This document shows positions 47,746 to 57,307 of a stretch of 64,000 nt of DNA, piece after piece. Position 1 is the stretch's first letter. The number at the start of each line of letters is the position of its first letter. The stretch spans positions 62,001 to 126,000 of the forward strand of contig NZ_RBJB01000005.1 in assembly GCF_003634635.1 (NCBI RefSeq), written 5' to 3'. The notes under the pieces were generated by a model. The model did not search any database, was not told where the DNA came from, and saw only the letters and a list, made by a program, of their open reading frames with translations. The position numbers and the translations under genes were made by a program. The stretch comes from Marinobacter nauticus (lineage in GTDB: Bacteria; Pseudomonadota; Gammaproteobacteria; Pseudomonadales; Oleiphilaceae).

Positions 47746-49023
47746 TCAAGCCTGGGATTTTTCCAGGGCCTGAGTGATATCGGCGATGATATCGTCGGCA
47801 TCTTCAATGCCGATCGACAGCCGTACAAGGTCTTCGCTGACCCCCGCACTTTTCAGCTCGTCAGCATTGAGCTGGCGGTGGGTAGTGGTGGCCGGATGGC
47901 AAGCCAGAGACTTGGCATCACCAATGTTCACCAGTCGCAGGATCAGATCCAGGGCATCGATGAATTTGGCGCCGGCTTCGCGGCCACCTTTAATGCCGAA
48001 ACTGAGAATGCCGGAGGCCTTGCCGTCACAGATCTTGTCGCAGGTAGCCTTGTAAGGGCTGTTCGCGAGGCCGGCGTAGTTGACCCATTCCACGGCGGGA
48101 TGATCCTGTAGGAACTGGGCAACCTTCTGGGCGTTGTCGCAGTGGCGTTCCATGCGCAGGGCCAGCGTTTCCAGCCCCTGCATGATCAGGAACGAATTGA
48201 ACGGCGACAGGGCGGAGCCGGTGTTGCGAAGCGGTACCACCCGACAGCGGCCGATAAAAGCGGCTTCGCCCAGGGCTTCGGTGTAAACCACGCCGTGGTA
48301 GGAGGGGTCGGGCTGGTTCATCATCGGGAACTTGTCGGCGCTGGCTTTCCAGTCGAACTTGCCGGAGTCCACCACAATCCCCGCCACCGTGGTGCCGTGG
48401 CCGCCGATGTACTTGGTCAGGGAGTGAATCACGATATCTGCGCCATGCTCGAACGGGCGGCACAGAAACGGCGTGGCGACAGTGTTATCGACAATCAGCG
48501 GAATGCCGTGCTTGTGGGCAATCTCGGCCCACTTCTGGATATCCACCACATTACCGGCCGGGTTGCCGATAGATTCACAGAACAGCGCCCGGGTCTGGTC
48601 GTCGATGGCGTTCTCTACCGCTGCAAAATCATCGTGGGGCACCATCTTGCATTCGATGCCCTGGTTCGGCAGCGAGTGGGCGAACAGGTTGTAGGTGCCG
48701 CCGTACAGCTGGCTGGTGCTGACAATGTTGTTGCCCACCTTGCAGATGGTTTGCAGGGCATAGGTAATGGCCGCCATGCCGGACGCTACTGCCAGTGCGC
48801 CAATACCACCTTCCAGCGCTGCCATACGCTCTTCCAGAACCGCGTTGGTGGGGTTCATGATGCGGGTATAGATGTTGCCCTGTACCTTCAGGTCAAACAG
48901 ATCGGCACCATGCTGGGTGTCGTCGAAGGTGTAAGACGTGGTCTGGTAAATGGGCGTGGTGGCGGCCTTGGTGGTCGGGTCGCTCTTGAAGCCGGCGTGC
49001 AACGCGAGAGTAGCTGGTTTCAT
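47746..49023 (-). CDS. metY: O-acetylhomoserine sulfhydrylase (PLP-dependent)
   Basis: The 425-residue Cys/Met-metabolism PLP enzyme makes homocysteine from O-acetylhomoserine and sulfide. The PLP lysine is K204 in VIHSLTKYIGGHGTT, and TTPIYQTTSYTF, YTRIMNPTN and SGMAAI are family blocks. The length and the long C-terminal part fit O-acetylhomoserine sulfhydrylase better than cystathionine gamma-synthase. The ATG at 49023 has AAGGAA upstream; an in-frame start at 49101 lacks support. It is monocistronic. Confidence 0.92.
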   Translation of the reverse strand: MKPATLALHAGFKSDPTTKAATTPIYQTTSYTFDDTQHGADLFDLKVQGNIYTRIMNPTNAVLEERMAALEGGIGALAVASGMAAITYALQTICKVGNNIVSTSQLYGGTYNLFAHSLPNQGIECKMVPHDDFAAVENAIDDQTRALFCESIGNPAGNVVDIQKWAEIAHKHGIPLIVDNTVATPFLCRPFEHGADIVIHSLTKYIGGHGTTVAGIVVDSGKFDWKASADKFPMMNQPDPSYHGVVYTEALGEAAFIGRCRVVPLRNTGSALSPFNSFLIMQGLETLALRMERHCDNAQKVAQFLQDHPAVEWVNYAGLANSPYKATCDKICDGKASGILSFGIKGGREAGAKFIDALDLILRLVNIGDAKSLACHPATTTHRQLNADELKSAGVSEDLVRLSIGIEDADDIIADITQALEKSQA

Positions 49024-49140
49024 CACAACATTCCTTGCTGGTGGATTGTTCGTTATTGGTTTAAGGAGCCGAGTATGCCACAGGCATTCGGGCTTCGGCA
49101 CAGTTCCAGCGGTTATACCGATATAAGGTGGAACGCGGAG

Positions 49141-50343
49141 TCAGTCCAGGACACCGTATACCAGAGCTCTGAGCTGCTGTCGGATGGGGTAGGACGAAGA
49201 CGGCATCAGCTGGGTCATGAAAATCACCACCAGATCTTCCACCGGGTCGATAAAGAAGCTGGTGCTAGCCAGGCCGCCCCAGCCGAATTCTCCCGGCGAA
49301 CCAATCGTGGCGGATTTGGCGATATCGGTTTTGACCGAGAACCCTAATCCGAAGCCGCTGCCGGCATAAGGTGTTTCAGTGAAGCCGCCAATAGACAGGG
49401 CAGGGAGATCCTGGCCGCCCGGTAGGTGGTTCAGGCGCATAAACTCCAGGGTTTTGCGGCCGATGATGCGCTGGCCCTGATATTCGCCACCCTGGCACAG
49501 GGCCTGGGCGAAGCGGAAATAATCATCTATGGTGGACACCAGCCCGCCGCCACCCGACAGGAACTTTGGTTCCTTCAGATAGCGTGACCGCTCCGGATCA
49601 TCCTGGAGTTTCATGGTATTACCGGATTGGTACAGATAGCAGGCGGCAAAGCGTTCCTGCTGGTCTGGTCGCACATGAAATCCGGTATCGGTCATGCCCA
49701 GGGGGGCAAAGATGTGCTCCTGAAAGTAGCTGTCCAGAGATTGGCCGGAGAGCAGCTCAACCAGGTAGCCCACGACATCGGTGGACACAGAATAGTTCCA
49801 CGCAGTGCCGGGAGAGAACTCCAGAGGTAACTCGGCCAGCCGGTCGACCAGCTTGTCCAGAGTCAGAATGGTACTGCCATCCAGTTTCAGCTTGCGGTAG
49901 GCGGCATCTACCTCGGTTCGCTCGGTGAAGCCATAGGTCAGCCCGGAGGTGTGGGCCATCAGATCCCGGATGGTCATGAACGAGGCCGCGGGTTCGGTCT
50001 CGAAATCCGGATAACGGCCTCCCTTGTAGACGCGTAGATTGCGCCAGCCTGGAATGTATTTGTGGACCGGGTCGTTGAGCAGGAACTTGCCCTGCTCGTA
50101 CAGCTGCATCATGGCAATGCTGGTGACGGGTTTGGTCATGGAGTACACGCGGAACAGGGTGTCCCGGTTCATCGGTAAGTTTCTCTCAACATCCCGCAGG
50201 CCCTGGGCGTGACACCACAGAATCTCGCCATGCCGGGCTACCAGGGTAACCATTCCAGGAAGCTTCCCCGGCTGAAGGTAATGAGTGTCAAAGAAAGAAG
50301 CGATTGGTTCGAATTTTCCGGTATTCCGTTTTGGCATAGTCAC
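49141..50343 (-). CDS. Serine hydrolase, class C beta-lactamase/EstB-like family
   Basis: The 400-residue enzyme has the SxxK motif SMTK (68-71) with the nucleophile S68, the tyrosine motif YSV at 184-186 and GWGG near residue 345 in place of the KTG of true beta-lactamases. That pattern is typical of EstB-like esterases. No signal peptide is visible, so it is probably cytoplasmic and probably an esterase rather than a drug-resistance enzyme. Substrate is unknown. Confidence 0.87.
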   Translation of the reverse strand: MTMPKRNTGKFEPIASFFDTHYLQPGKLPGMVTLVARHGEILWCHAQGLRDVERNLPMNRDTLFRVYSMTKPVTSIAMMQLYEQGKFLLNDPVHKYIPGWRNLRVYKGGRYPDFETEPAASFMTIRDLMAHTSGLTYGFTERTEVDAAYRKLKLDGSTILTLDKLVDRLAELPLEFSPGTAWNYSVSTDVVGYLVELLSGQSLDSYFQEHIFAPLGMTDTGFHVRPDQQERFAACYLYQSGNTMKLQDDPERSRYLKEPKFLSGGGGLVSTIDDYFRFAQALCQGGEYQGQRIIGRKTLEFMRLNHLPGGQDLPALSIGGFTETPYAGSGFGLGFSVKTDIAKSATIGSPGEFGWGGLASTSFFIDPVEDLVVIFMTQLMPSSSYPIRQQLRALVYGVLD

Positions 50344-50454
50344 TGTGCACAGGTATTGAAGAGGTTGGTTCCATCAGCGTGTTGCCAGCAGACTGGGCAT
50401 TTCTGTACTACCCTGAAACCACCGTTCGAGTTGCACGGGCAGGGAGCAGCTGAC

Positions 50455-51156
50455 ATGGGCAGGATACCGCACTGGCTTGCGCCGGTTTTAATCTACTTTC
50501 TCACTATACCTTCATTATCGGGTGCCGTAACTGACAAGACCGTCTATCCCGTCGGTGTTTTTGAGGGGATCCCGCGGGAAATTGGCGTTGAGAACGGCTC
50601 GCTGGTTGGCCGCTTTGCCGACATTTACCGCTGCGTCTTTGATCGGGTGGAAGGGAACTTCCAGTTTATTGAGATGCCGCTGGCGAGAATTCTTTTTCAG
50701 TTGGAGAAGGGAGAATTGGCGATTGGGTTGCCTCTTGTGCAGACGGCAGACCGCGACCAATATGCCGATTTTGGTGGCAGGCTGTTCCAGACCGAATACG
50801 TGTATCTGTTTTTGGAGCAATATCCGCCTTTGCGCCAGGTGTCCGGCCTGCGTTATGCCTTTGTGCGTCGGTTCATAGGCAACCAGTTCCTTCAGGGAGA
50901 CAACGCCAGTGCGGTCATGGTGGCTGAATGGAAGCAGGCCGTTGATATGGTGAAGCTTGGCCGTGCCGATGTCGTGGTTTTACCGGCGGTTCTTATCGAC
51001 CATTTGATGGCGGGGTATGAAAAGCCATTCTACGTGCGAACCGCGGCGTGGGTAGATCTTTCGTTGTATGTGTCACACCGCTTCGGTGCGAGGCGATTGG
51101 CACCGGAGTTCCGTAGAGCTATTCGTGATTGCGAATCCTATGATGACCGCGAGTAA
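50455..51156 (+). CDS. Solute-binding-like periplasmic protein
   Basis: The 233-residue protein has a signal peptide (about residues 1-24) and looks like the type 2 periplasmic binding fold (SBP_bac_3-like), with YPVGVFEG at the mature start and IEMPLARILFQLEKGELAIGLPL in the middle. No permease or ATPase gene is near. It resembles the protein at 57308-58042: both have GRF/GRL followed by AEY/TEY and a KRG/RILF-LE-GEL pattern, pointing to common descent. AGGGAG lies 8 bp before the ATG at 50455. Confidence 0.78.
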   Translation: MGRIPHWLAPVLIYFLTIPSLSGAVTDKTVYPVGVFEGIPREIGVENGSLVGRFADIYRCVFDRVEGNFQFIEMPLARILFQLEKGELAIGLPLVQTADRDQYADFGGRLFQTEYVYLFLEQYPPLRQVSGLRYAFVRRFIGNQFLQGDNASAVMVAEWKQAVDMVKLGRADVVVLPAVLIDHLMAGYEKPFYVRTAAWVDLSLYVSHRFGARRLAPEFRRAIRDCESYDDRE

Positions 51157-51240
51157 TGGCTGACCCGGATTCTATCCTTTTTTGTGGAGCAATCGTTCAA
51201 AAAGAGGTACTGTATTTGGTAGCGGCATAAACTGTTACCG

Positions 51241-52053
51241 GTGGCCTATCCCTTGATACCAGACTCTCTGTACCGTTTTTTCTTTTATGTCCTGCTGTTG
51301 ATCCCTGGTGCAGTGAAATCAGATACGTTTCCATTGGCTCCCCTCATCGTCATGGCGCCCGACATACCCGGGATGTCGGAGCCAGGAGAAAGTGGCCGAG
51401 ATGTAGAATTGGTGAATGCTGTGCTGGAGGCCTGCGGCTGGGAAGCCGAATTTGTCTACCAGCCCTTCGGTCGCCACATCCGCACTTTTCGCGACCTGAC
51501 TGCCGCCGATGCCGTTATGACGGTCCCGCTATCTTTGGACATACCGGGGTTCTCCACGTCTGCTTATATCTGGTACCACAACGGCGCCTTCTATAACGCG
51601 TCGGTGGCTGGTCCCATAACGACAATTGATGATCTGGCAGGGTTAAGGGCGGTTACGTTTCAGAATGGCATCGACATACTCAGACTATCTGATCGCGTGG
51701 ATGAGTTTGAGCTGTTGCTGGAGGTGACTGACCAGACGATCCACGCCCGGATGCAGTTAATGGGCCGCGTTGATGTCATTCTTGCCGACGGTCTTGTGGT
51801 GGCTACTCTGGACAGGCGGATCCGTTCAGACCGTCGTTTTGGGGAGAGTTGGCCAAAAGAGCTGGACGATTTTGTATTCTATCCGGTTTTCAACCCTACT
51901 CCTTACAAAGTGGTTTTCCGAAGTGAGGAGCTTGCCAGTCAGTTTGACGAATGCTTTGATCGCCTCAGTGCGAAAGGCCGGATCGTTGAAATCAACAGCA
52001 AACACATTGATCAATATCAGGAGCTGCTGCTGCACCGGTATCTGGGGTTCTAG
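51241..52053 (+). CDS. Solute-binding-like periplasmic protein
   Basis: The 270-residue protein starts at GTG 51241 and has a hydrophobic signal segment (about 10-25). The mature part has the type 2 binding-protein pattern: GRDVELVNAVLEACGWEAEFVYQPFGRHIRTF and later DLAGLRAVTFQNGIDIL. It is more distant from the two other such proteins in the window. No transporter genes are adjacent. It lies 84 bp after the gene at 50455 and 207 bp before a chemoreceptor, so a sensing role in partnership is possible, which is inference. The start is weakly supported. Confidence 0.72.
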   Translation: MAYPLIPDSLYRFFFYVLLLIPGAVKSDTFPLAPLIVMAPDIPGMSEPGESGRDVELVNAVLEACGWEAEFVYQPFGRHIRTFRDLTAADAVMTVPLSLDIPGFSTSAYIWYHNGAFYNASVAGPITTIDDLAGLRAVTFQNGIDILRLSDRVDEFELLLEVTDQTIHARMQLMGRVDVILADGLVVATLDRRIRSDRRFGESWPKELDDFVFYPVFNPTPYKVVFRSEELASQFDECFDRLSAKGRIVEINSKHIDQYQELLLHRYLGF

Positions 52054-52260
52054 CCAGTTCGCATCACGGTATCGTTGGTAATCTTCCAGTGTGGCGCCAG
52101 TATTATGTCGAAAAGTGCAGAGCTTCGCCTATTCGACTTCGGTGAGCTTGGGTATCAAATAAATAAATTACAAACACTTAATCCGAATGTAATGAGCTAG
52201 TGTATGATTTCAGTACTGGAAATTCATTGCGAAAGGGAGGTCGGCGCATAGGAAAGAATA

Positions 52261-53901
52261 ATGAACCTCCTTAGTACTTTGTCACTCAAGTTGCGATTGG
52301 TTTTCTTGGTATCCATTCCCCTGGCTGCTATCGCAGGCCTTTCCATATACGCTCTCGTGGTGTTTACTGACATTAATCGTGGCGTTTCAAGTATCTACAA
52401 TGATCGAGTTGTACCGCTCAAGGATCTCAAGCTTATCTCCGATGATTATGCTGTTCTCGTCGTTGATGCAATCAACAAGGCAAATGCAGGACAGATATCA
52501 CCTCGTGAGGCGCTCCGTCAGATTGAAGAGGCTGAGTCCAGCATCGAAACCAATTGGGAGCGATACACCCAGACGTCCCTTACTCCGCGTGAAAAAGAGC
52601 TGGTTAGGGAGGCGGATTCGCTTTTTGACGGAGCGAGCCGGGGGATCCAAGAAGCAAAGGCGGTCCTTCGTAGCGCTCCTTCCAATGCTCAAGGCCAATT
52701 GAATCGAATTGACGGTCCCCTCTACGAGCTTATTGACCCTGTGACTCAGAAAATTGGCGAACTCATCGAGCTACAACTCGATGTTGCGGCTCAGGAACGA
52801 CAATCGGTTGGGGAACTCTACGCTCAGAGTCAGGTGCTCTATCCATCGACCGCTGTCGTTGCGGCTGTGCTTTCAATTGGTGCAAGCATTTTGATCATCT
52901 TGTCGGTCACTGGTCCCATCAATGCGATGAGAAACCTGATGCGATCCGTTGCAGAACAATCAGATCTCTCCCAGCGCCTCCACGTTGACGGCAAAGACGA
53001 ACTTGCCCAACTGGGGCACTCTCTGAACCATATGTTAAATGAGTTCGACCAGGTCATCAGTCGCCTCTCCGCGGTGTCTGACGAGGTGGCGACGGCTTCA
53101 GAAGAGCTTTCTTCAATAAACTCAAGTGTTGAGCGAAATATTGAATCCCAGTCTGATCAGACTGACCAGGTCGCAACAGCGATGAATCAGATGAGCGCGG
53201 CTTCCAATGACGTGGCCAGAAGCGCAGAAGAAGCCCAATCTGCTGCGCGGTCAGCCAAAGAGCAAGGCGTGGAAGGTCGCGTGCGTGGTGAGAAAGGGCG
53301 AGAAGCACTGCATCGGCTTTCTGAGGATATCCGGCGAGTCGCGAAACAGATCAGCTCCCTGGAGAACAGGAGTTTGGAAATACAGAAGGTCACGGAGGTC
53401 ATCAATGACATTGCTGATCAGACGAATCTTTTGGCACTGAACGCGGCAATTGAAGCAGCAAGAGCTGGAGAGCATGGACGTGGTTTCTCTGTTGTAGCTG
53501 ATGAAGTCCGCTCCCTTGCTAAACGCACGCAGACATCAACGGCGGAAATTGCCGGTGTGATTAAAGGCCTGACTGAGGAAAGCAAAGCAACCGTTGCGGT
53601 AATGCAGTCCGGGCTAGAGCAAGTGGAAGAAAACCGCATGTTGATCGACGATGTGGCCGAAACTCTGAATTCGATCGGGGACGCCATTGATCACATTGTT
53701 CAAATGGGCGAACAGATCGCGAGTGCGGCGGAAGAACAGTCAGTTGCTGCGGAGCAAGTGAGTGGAAATCTTACTCATATTGTCGATCTCTCCAGTCAGA
53801 ACCTCGACGGTGCCAAGCAATCATCAGAAGCCAGTCACGAGTTGGCGCGATTGGCGGCAGAAATGAAAGATAGAGTCTCATCTTTCAAAACAAGCGCATA
53901 G
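52261..53901 (+). CDS. Methyl-accepting chemotaxis protein with four-helix-bundle sensor
   Basis: The 546-residue receptor has membrane helices at about 12-35 and 197-220 around a helical sensor of about 150 residues (4HB_MCP type, with [21 protein letters not shown]). A HAMP domain and a signalling hairpin follow; the tip [21 protein letters not shown] is at about 384-405. It is more AT-rich than the receptor at 12.3 kb. It follows two solute-binding-like genes that could supply bound ligand to it; that link is inferred from position alone. Confidence 0.92.
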   Translation: MNLLSTLSLKLRLVFLVSIPLAAIAGLSIYALVVFTDINRGVSSIYNDRVVPLKDLKLISDDYAVLVVDAINKANAGQISPREALRQIEEAESSIETNWERYTQTSLTPREKELVREADSLFDGASRGIQEAKAVLRSAPSNAQGQLNRIDGPLYELIDPVTQKIGELIELQLDVAAQERQSVGELYAQSQVLYPSTAVVAAVLSIGASILIILSVTGPINAMRNLMRSVAEQSDLSQRLHVDGKDELAQLGHSLNHMLNEFDQVISRLSAVSDEVATASEELSSINSSVERNIESQSDQTDQVATAMNQMSAASNDVARSAEEAQSAARSAKEQGVEGRVRGEKGREALHRLSEDIRRVAKQISSLENRSLEIQKVTEVINDIADQTNLLALNAAIEAARAGEHGRGFSVVADEVRSLAKRTQTSTAEIAGVIKGLTEESKATVAVMQSGLEQVEENRMLIDDVAETLNSIGDAIDHIVQMGEQIASAAEEQSVAAEQVSGNLTHIVDLSSQNLDGAKQSSEASHELARLAAEMKDRVSSFKTSA

Positions 53902-53913
53902 GCAATGCGGGCA

Positions 53914-53959
53914 AGCCTCAGGAAGCCTGGGGCTGCTTCTAAACCGCACTTTTGTGCGG
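53914..53959 (+). terminator. Two hairpins after the chemoreceptor gene
   Basis: AGCCTCAGG/CCTGGGGCT (53914-53922 and 53926-53934, one G-U pair) and CCGCAC/GTGCGG (53944-53949 and 53954-53959) lie just after the stop. No clear T-run follows either, so this is a tentative terminator region. Confidence 0.4.
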
Positions 53960-54039
53960 CCATGTCCATTCGCCATCGGATTACCTGGCGTCAGGCGGTG
54001 CGGTCGTCACTCTTTGTGAAAAGCGGAGCCCTGTAGTTG

Positions 54040-54342
54040 TTAGAATCGGGAGTCGTTTTCACATGGGATGCCGTCATTGTCGCCGTCCATCTTTGTATTT
54101 GGGCAATACCGATTGAAGTACTCCGCCTCCGCGCGGGATGTCATTTCGCTGCAATATTCCCGACCGTCGCAGGTGAAGCGCATAGCATTGGTTGCCTCAC
54201 GAGTCATTGCTTCCGGCGTTTGGTACTGGATGAAGTTTTGGGTCTCAGAATTTGACCACTCTACAACGGGAGTTGGTGCGTACTGCTGGTAGATCTTCCA
54301 TCCAGTAAAGGCGATGGCTACGAGGATGATGAGCTTCTTCAA
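54040..54342 (-). CDS. Small secreted or anchored protein with excalibur domain
   Basis: The 100-residue protein starts at TTG 54342 with AGGA 8 bp upstream. A hydrophobic segment covers about residues 3-20. The C-terminus has YCSEMTSRAEAEYFNRYCPNT followed by DGDNDGIPCE, the acidic calcium-loop-like pattern of the excalibur domain, found at the end of some nucleases and surface proteins. Here it stands alone without a nuclease domain. Its function is unknown. It lies at the outer edge of the tRNA-Met insertion region. Confidence 0.75.
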   Translation of the reverse strand: MKKLIILVAIAFTGWKIYQQYAPTPVVEWSNSETQNFIQYQTPEAMTREATNAMRFTCDGREYCSEMTSRAEAEYFNRYCPNTKMDGDNDGIPCENDSRF

Positions 54343-54475
54343 AGCGATATTCCTATTAAGCGCATAGACAAAGCCGGCCCTGGCCGCTCACATTGATTGG
54401 CCATCGTCTTGGCAGGAGCTTTTTTGTATTGATGAGGGGATCTTATCAGCTAGAGGAGGGCGGTTTGTCTACGGT

Positions 54476-54495
54476 GTAGTCAACTTGTAGTCAAC
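54476..54495. repeat. Two 11-bp-period direct repeats beside the outer att copy
   Basis: GTAGTCAAC occurs at 54476-54484 and 54487-54495, exactly one helical turn apart, ending 4 bp before the att repeat. Such repeats beside a tRNA-derived att are typical of integrase arm-binding sites. Confidence 0.6.
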
Positions 54496-54499
54496 CCAC

Positions 54500-54581
54500 A
54501 AAAAAAGGGCTACAGCGTGATCTGTAACCCTTTGAATTCTGGTAGCAAGGGGCGGAGTCGAACCGACGACCCCAGCATTAT
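54500..54581. repeat. Outer copy of the tRNA-Met 3' half and terminator (att repeat)
   Basis: This 82-bp segment matches 58087-58168 at 80 positions (differences at 54521 and 54566). It contains A7, the terminator hairpin and 42 bases of the tRNA 3' half from the CCA to the anticodon loop. Homology fades at the anticodon (TAT instead of CAT when read on the minus strand), a common crossover place for tRNA-using tyrosine recombinases. Confidence 0.88.
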
Positions 54582-54864
54582 AAGACCTGTGTGAGGCGTA
54601 CACTCGTGTGCAAAAATGTTCAGAAACAGCTGCTTACGAATTCCAGTCGGCTACTGGCGGACAGTAAAGTACACTCTAGGGGGCAAGTGGGCAATCGCGT
54701 GTATTCGGTGAACTATCTCTAGTTCGTTTTTTTCTATTTTGGTATTGATCAGATCTAATGGGTAGCCGCCTAGGTTGGTTACAGGATATCAACTCCGCTC
54801 TTGGAAATACGTTTCCCATCGTCATTTTTATAGACACCAAGCGATACGCGCTCCTCTTAAATTA

Positions 54865-56316
54865 TTAAAAAATCTTCAAGACTGGTAGATCAAAGGTGAT
54901 GGCGAAAAACCACCCATTCGTTTCTTTGTTCTCTGAAATAGTTATGTTCGTTTGGTATCCTGAGAGCAAAGCTACTGGTGCATTATCAAAGGAATAGGAT
55001 AAAAAATAACTCGGCGCAAGAATATCATCGAAACTGGCGTTGTAATCGTCGTCTGATAATTCGTTAGTTATGTAAGACCCTATATCGACTGGTGCGTAAT
55101 TAAAGCCCAATGCCCCTCCCGTATGTACAGCCCAGTTTCGGGGTGTTCGGAATTTTGCTAGCTTCAGCTCAAGACCCACCGGCCCAAAAAACCTGATATC
55201 GGTTTCCTCAGCTATCAAACGGTGAGCACTTGGTCCGTAGTATGATGAAATGTACAGATCCCATCCAACCGTCCAGTTTTCGAAAGGTAAGCTCTCAACG
55301 GGTTCACTCGGCGCTGTAGAAATCGGAACGTAGTAATTTGCGTACACACCACCAGGAAGTCGTTTGTCATTATAGGCTCCTTGTGCATCAACATAAGTGT
55401 CCAATGCACTAACCACAGCTTCCGGGCTTTTCGCCTCGCCTGCATCTGCTAGCGCCGCAAAAAAAAGGCCTATACGCTGAAACTTAGCATATGCAGGGTA
55501 GTCCTTCTTTGTTGAAAATTCGGCAATTCGATCGATACCCGAAAGTAAGTGGTGAACTCGTGTCGTATATGAGAGAGATTGATCTTTGAGAGTTTCTAGG
55601 AAAAGGAGCTGATCTAGTATGAGAGCAAAATTCACTTCCGACGTTAGATCTTTTGGTTTAGTAATCTGCATGTCGTCAGGGACCTTCAGGTACTCTCTGA
55701 AATCTCTAAGGGCTATTGAGGTTGTTCTGAAGTTCGTGTCTGTACCTTTGGGAAGCATTTCAGGATCAGGAGGGGTACTAAGGTACGTTTGTTCCATTTT
55801 TACGACGGCTTTCTTTTCTTTTGACGAAACAACTAAGTTAGGGCAGGTCGAATCTGTTGTTTTCAAAAGGAGATTTTCTGGATTTTTCCCGTTGATAAAG
55901 CTCGTCAGCTTGGCTCTGAGGTCCTTCCATTTACTATCTTTATCATCATCTATGTTGGCGATTGTCTTGATTTCTTCCGGTACGCATTCACCAAAGAATT
56001 TCGAAAACGCTTGTATATCCGTTTGAATAGAATCTTGTACCAAGGGTAGTAATGCTTTGGCGCTCAAAAATTTATATGTCTTGATGCTATTTGAGGTAAG
56101 TGGGAAAAAACGCTCCACCTCATTGATATTGGCTGCTTGTTTTAGACCATTGCTTAACACTATGTTCTCAATTCTTGACGCGTTCCATTGAGCGAAGCCT
56201 TTGATGATAGTGCTGGAAAACTGGTCAGTAGCTTGCACACTTGAGAAGGCTGGCAAGGCAACAAAAGATAGTGCTACGAGGATGAGAGCGAGTTTGGATG
56301 TGAGGCGCGGTTCCAT
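54865..56316 (-). CDS. Unknown secreted protein, possibly outer-membrane associated
   Basis: The 483-residue protein has a signal peptide (about 1-29). Residues 30-300 are mainly helical and charged. From about 325 the sequence becomes beta-rich with many aromatic residues (NWTVGWDLYISSYYGP, GPVGLELKLAKF, TNITISENKETNGWFFAITF) and the chain ends in phenylalanine, as outer-membrane barrels do. I do not recognise the family. The gene is clearly AT-rich against the core and lies in the tRNA-Met island. AAAGGA precedes the ATG at 56316. Confidence 0.8.
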   Translation of the reverse strand: MEPRLTSKLALILVALSFVALPAFSSVQATDQFSSTIIKGFAQWNASRIENIVLSNGLKQAANINEVERFFPLTSNSIKTYKFLSAKALLPLVQDSIQTDIQAFSKFFGECVPEEIKTIANIDDDKDSKWKDLRAKLTSFINGKNPENLLLKTTDSTCPNLVVSSKEKKAVVKMEQTYLSTPPDPEMLPKGTDTNFRTTSIALRDFREYLKVPDDMQITKPKDLTSEVNFALILDQLLFLETLKDQSLSYTTRVHHLLSGIDRIAEFSTKKDYPAYAKFQRIGLFFAALADAGEAKSPEAVVSALDTYVDAQGAYNDKRLPGGVYANYYVPISTAPSEPVESLPFENWTVGWDLYISSYYGPSAHRLIAEETDIRFFGPVGLELKLAKFRTPRNWAVHTGGALGFNYAPVDIGSYITNELSDDDYNASFDDILAPSYFLSYSFDNAPVALLSGYQTNITISENKETNGWFFAITFDLPVLKIF

Positions 56317-56489
56317 GACAAATCCTTTTGAATATGGTTGGGTTCCCTTCCTGTATTTCTAGTTATACACCGGGTTGGTCAAAAAATAAACAAAGTCTTG
56401 GGTTTTATGAGACAGCTCTAACCTGTTCTAGCCATCGTCGCCGTAACCAGAAACTGATCGTCACCCGGTTGCTGAACTAAACTATCTTC

Positions 56490-57179
56490 GTGAGCTGCCA
56501 AAATAAGGGGGTAGGACAGCAAGTCAGCGCCGGCACCTGCAACCATGAGCAGCGTTACCTGTCGTCTGTCTTCTCGGAAATGGTGCGTATTGGCCACCTG
56601 AAGACAAGCCCCATTGCTCCGGTTCGCCAGGTGAGAGTGAAAGAACGGGAAATGTCCTTCCTCACTATCGAGCAGTGCAAGCAGCTCCTGGACGAATGCC
56701 GCAATAGCACCAACCACTTTGTGTGGTCAGTCGCCATGATCCGCCTGGCTACCGGCTCCCGATGGGCAGAAGCGGAGACACTAACGCAGTCGTGCATTGT
56801 CTCGGGTAAGGTCATTTTCAGGGATACGAAGAACGGAAAGAGCAGGGCAGTACCGATTACTCCCAGCATCCAGGAGCAAGTGCTCGAAAACGCGCTCCCT
56901 GGCCCAGGACGATTGTTTGGCCCTTGCCGATCAGCGTTCAGGTCAGCGTATGAACGGTGTGGATTCTCAACGCCGCAACAACTGACCCACATCCTGCGCC
57001 ACACCTTCGCCAGTCACTACATGATGAACGGGGGCGACATACTCACGCTCCAGCGCATCCTCGGACACGGCAACATCACCATGACCATGCGCTATGCCCA
57101 CCTCTCACCGGATCACCTTGAATCGGCTATCAGGCTCTGTCCCGTTGCTGAACTCCAGCCTTCATTAAAGTCAATGTAA
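56490..57179 (+). pseudogene. P2-type tyrosine integrase, 5'-truncated
   Basis: The open frame of 229 residues (GTG start) covers the last part of the core-binding domain and the complete catalytic domain. The catalytic set is present: R in GSRWAEAE, K in TKNGKSRAVPI, H-x-x-R in HILRHTFASH, H in ILGHGN and the nucleophile Y in MRYAHL. C-terminal ILTLQRILGHGNITMTMRYAHLS is very like phage P2 integrase. P2 integrase has about 337 residues, so about 110 N-terminal residues including the arm-binding domain are missing, and I see no such coding sequence upstream. It could be an active catalytic fragment but is more likely decayed. Confidence 0.8.
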
Positions 57180-57307
57180 AAGAAAGTGTAATAACTGAGT
57201 ATCGGATTCCACCAATCAAATATTTCACCTATGTTACAGAGTGGGTGATGCATTTTTCTGCGTTCCAAAGACCAATTTCCGCAATGGTTTAGAAAGGTTT
57301 TCGATTG

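Larger units (their letters stand above)
54343..54864. other. Intergenic stretch containing the outer attachment-site copy
   Basis: These 522 bp hold no supported gene. They contain two 9-bp direct repeats with an 11-bp period (54476-54495), a copy of the tRNA-Met terminator and 3' half (54500-54581), and then AT-rich sequence leading to the end of the 483-residue gene. Confidence 0.7.

Noticed and set aside
49141..50343. Serine hydrolase as a beta-lactamase resistance gene
   Set aside because: The KTG motif is replaced by GWGG-type sequence and there is no signal peptide, so an EstB-like esterase is more likely.
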